DNA of 10,760 bases from Thermus kawarayensis JCM 12314 (GTDB lineage: Bacteria > Deinococcota > Deinococci > Deinococcales > Thermaceae), in assembly GCA_001311545.1 (NCBI GenBank), contig BBBL01000025.1, forward strand, positions 1-10,760. Direction: 5' to 3'. Below the pieces are notes generated by a model. That model searched no databases. It worked only from the letters and a program-made list of their open reading frames with translations, and had not been told where the DNA came from. A program made the translations under genes and the position numbers. The first letter of the stretch is position 1. Each line of letters begins with the position of its first letter. Below are positions 9,977 to 10,760 of this stretch, in pieces.

Positions 9977-10760
9977 ATGCTCGCGGTGGCGACCCAGGTG
10001 GAGACCTCGAGGCTCAAAAGCGCCCTGAAGCGCATGGTGCCTCCCCGGCACGGCATGGACTACGTGAGCTTCGATGGGGCGAGGGTGTGGTCCACGAGCC
10101 CGGCGGGGTGGAGGTGGAGGCCCGGGTGGGGGAGGGGAGCTTCCCCCCGTGGCCCTCCCCCGCAAGCCCCTCCTGGAGCTTCTGGAGGGGATGGAAGGGA
10201 GGTGGAGCTCTCCCTGGAGAGCGGAAGGCTCCTGGTGCGGGGAGGCTCCCTCCGGGCGGAGCTCCACACCGCCCCTCCCTTCTCCCTGGCCGTCCTGGAG
10301 GCGGCGGGGGAGGAGGTCTTCCGGGCGGGAGAGGACTTCCTGGAGGCCTTGAAGAAGGCCTTCGCCCTGGGCAGGGGCCTCCTGAGCTACCAGGCCAAGG
10401 TCCTGGTGGAGGTGGAGGAGCCCCGGGCCCGGGTGGTGGCCACGGACGGGTACCGCCTGCACCTCTACACCGTGAACGCGGAAGTCTTCCGTGAAGGCGC
10501 CTACCTACTCCCGGCGGGGGTGGAAGAGGCCCTGAGGGGCCTGGAGGGCGGGGCTTCCTTCCACCTGGTCCAGAACGGGAAGGCCCTGGTGGCCGTGGCC
10601 GAAAACGGACGGGTAGGCTTCGCCCTGGCGGCGGACGGTTTCCCCGCCTACCGGAACGTGCTTCCCCAGGTGCCCCCCGTGGGCCGGATGCGGGCGGAGA
10701 GGAAGGCGCTCCTCGAGGCGCTGAGGCGGGCCCTGGTGGTGGCCGAGTCCCAGAGCCGGG
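9977..10760 (+). CDS. Diverged DNA polymerase sliding clamp (beta subunit), 3' end beyond window
   Basis: Starts MLAVATQVETSRLKSALKRMVPP after ribosome binding site GGAGGTGAAGG. Clamp features: the first-domain helix, PLLELLEG, ATDGYRLHLYTV (compare aTDGyRLaly), FPAYRNVLPQV (compare FPdYqrviP) and a third-domain RKALLEALRRALVVAESQSR. It is clearly diverged from the chromosomal Thermus DnaN as I remember it. The frame is 2, then 1 from about 10104, 3 from about 10145 and 2 again from about 10198. Three missing bases, in GGGG (10104-10107), CCCCCC (10143-10148) and GGG (10197-10199), restore one reading (SPAGVEVEARVGEGSFPP, VALPRKPLLELLEGMEG, EVELSLES). It probably tethers a polymerase or recombination nuclease of the element. 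Confidence 0.8.
   Translation, partial: MLAVATQVETSRLKSALKRMVPPRHGMDYVSFDGARVWSTSPAGWRWRPGWGRGASPRGPPPQAPPGASGGDGREVELSLESGRLLVRGGSLRAELHTAPPFSLAVLEAAGEEVFRAGEDFLEALKKAFALGRGLLSYQAKVLVEVEEPRARVVATDGYRLHLYTVNAEVFREGAYLLPAGVEEALRGLEGGASFHLVQNGKALVAVAENGRVGFALAADGFPAYRNVLPQVPPVGRMRAERKALLEALRRALVVAESQSR

Overview
The window looks like part of a mobile element (plasmid, integrative element or prophage-like) from Thermus or a close relative. This rests on the very high G+C content, the strong GC bias at third codon positions, Thermus-style leaderless promoters (a TANNNT box about 6 nt before the ATG) and GGAGGTG-type ribosome binding sites. No database search was possible, so the host is inferred.

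Layout. Positions 1-806 hold the end of a membrane protein gene and a YugP-like membrane zinc metallopeptidase. The peptidase gene ends inside a 47-bp perfect inverted repeat that recurs at 6596. Positions 850-1900 hold a divergent pair of small genes (925-1236 minus, 1303-1503 plus) with back-to-back promoters, then a small membrane protein. Positions 2039-3973 hold two promoter-gene-terminator units: a sigma-70-like factor with no recognisable region 4, and a gene of unknown function. Three nearly identical intrinsic terminators (about 1523, 2853, 3934) punctuate this part. Positions 3974-4421 are non-coding and repeat-rich: five units with an exact 33-bp period, a tandem 12-bp repeat, and a dispersed AAGGTAGCTTCGCTGACC repeat.

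From 4422 to the end runs a dense plus-strand operon: a macro-domain protein, several small unknown proteins, a member of a phage-associated family starting MGHTHYW, a single-OB-fold SSB, a DnaJ-like zinc-finger protein, a SWIM zinc-finger protein, a cluster of tiny membrane proteins, a Rad52-family annealing protein and a diverged sliding clamp that runs off the end. SSB, Rad52-like protein and clamp together form a DNA replication/recombination module. Nearly every non-overlapping gene junction in this operon carries a short GC-rich hairpin without a U-tract, often GGGGCC-N4-GGCCCC.

Important caveat. At least seven genes are readable only across a change of frame. In every case one missing base, almost always in a short G or C run, restores the frame. 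The uniform direction suggests homopolymer undercalling in the sequence rather than true decay, so these genes are annotated over their full restored extent.
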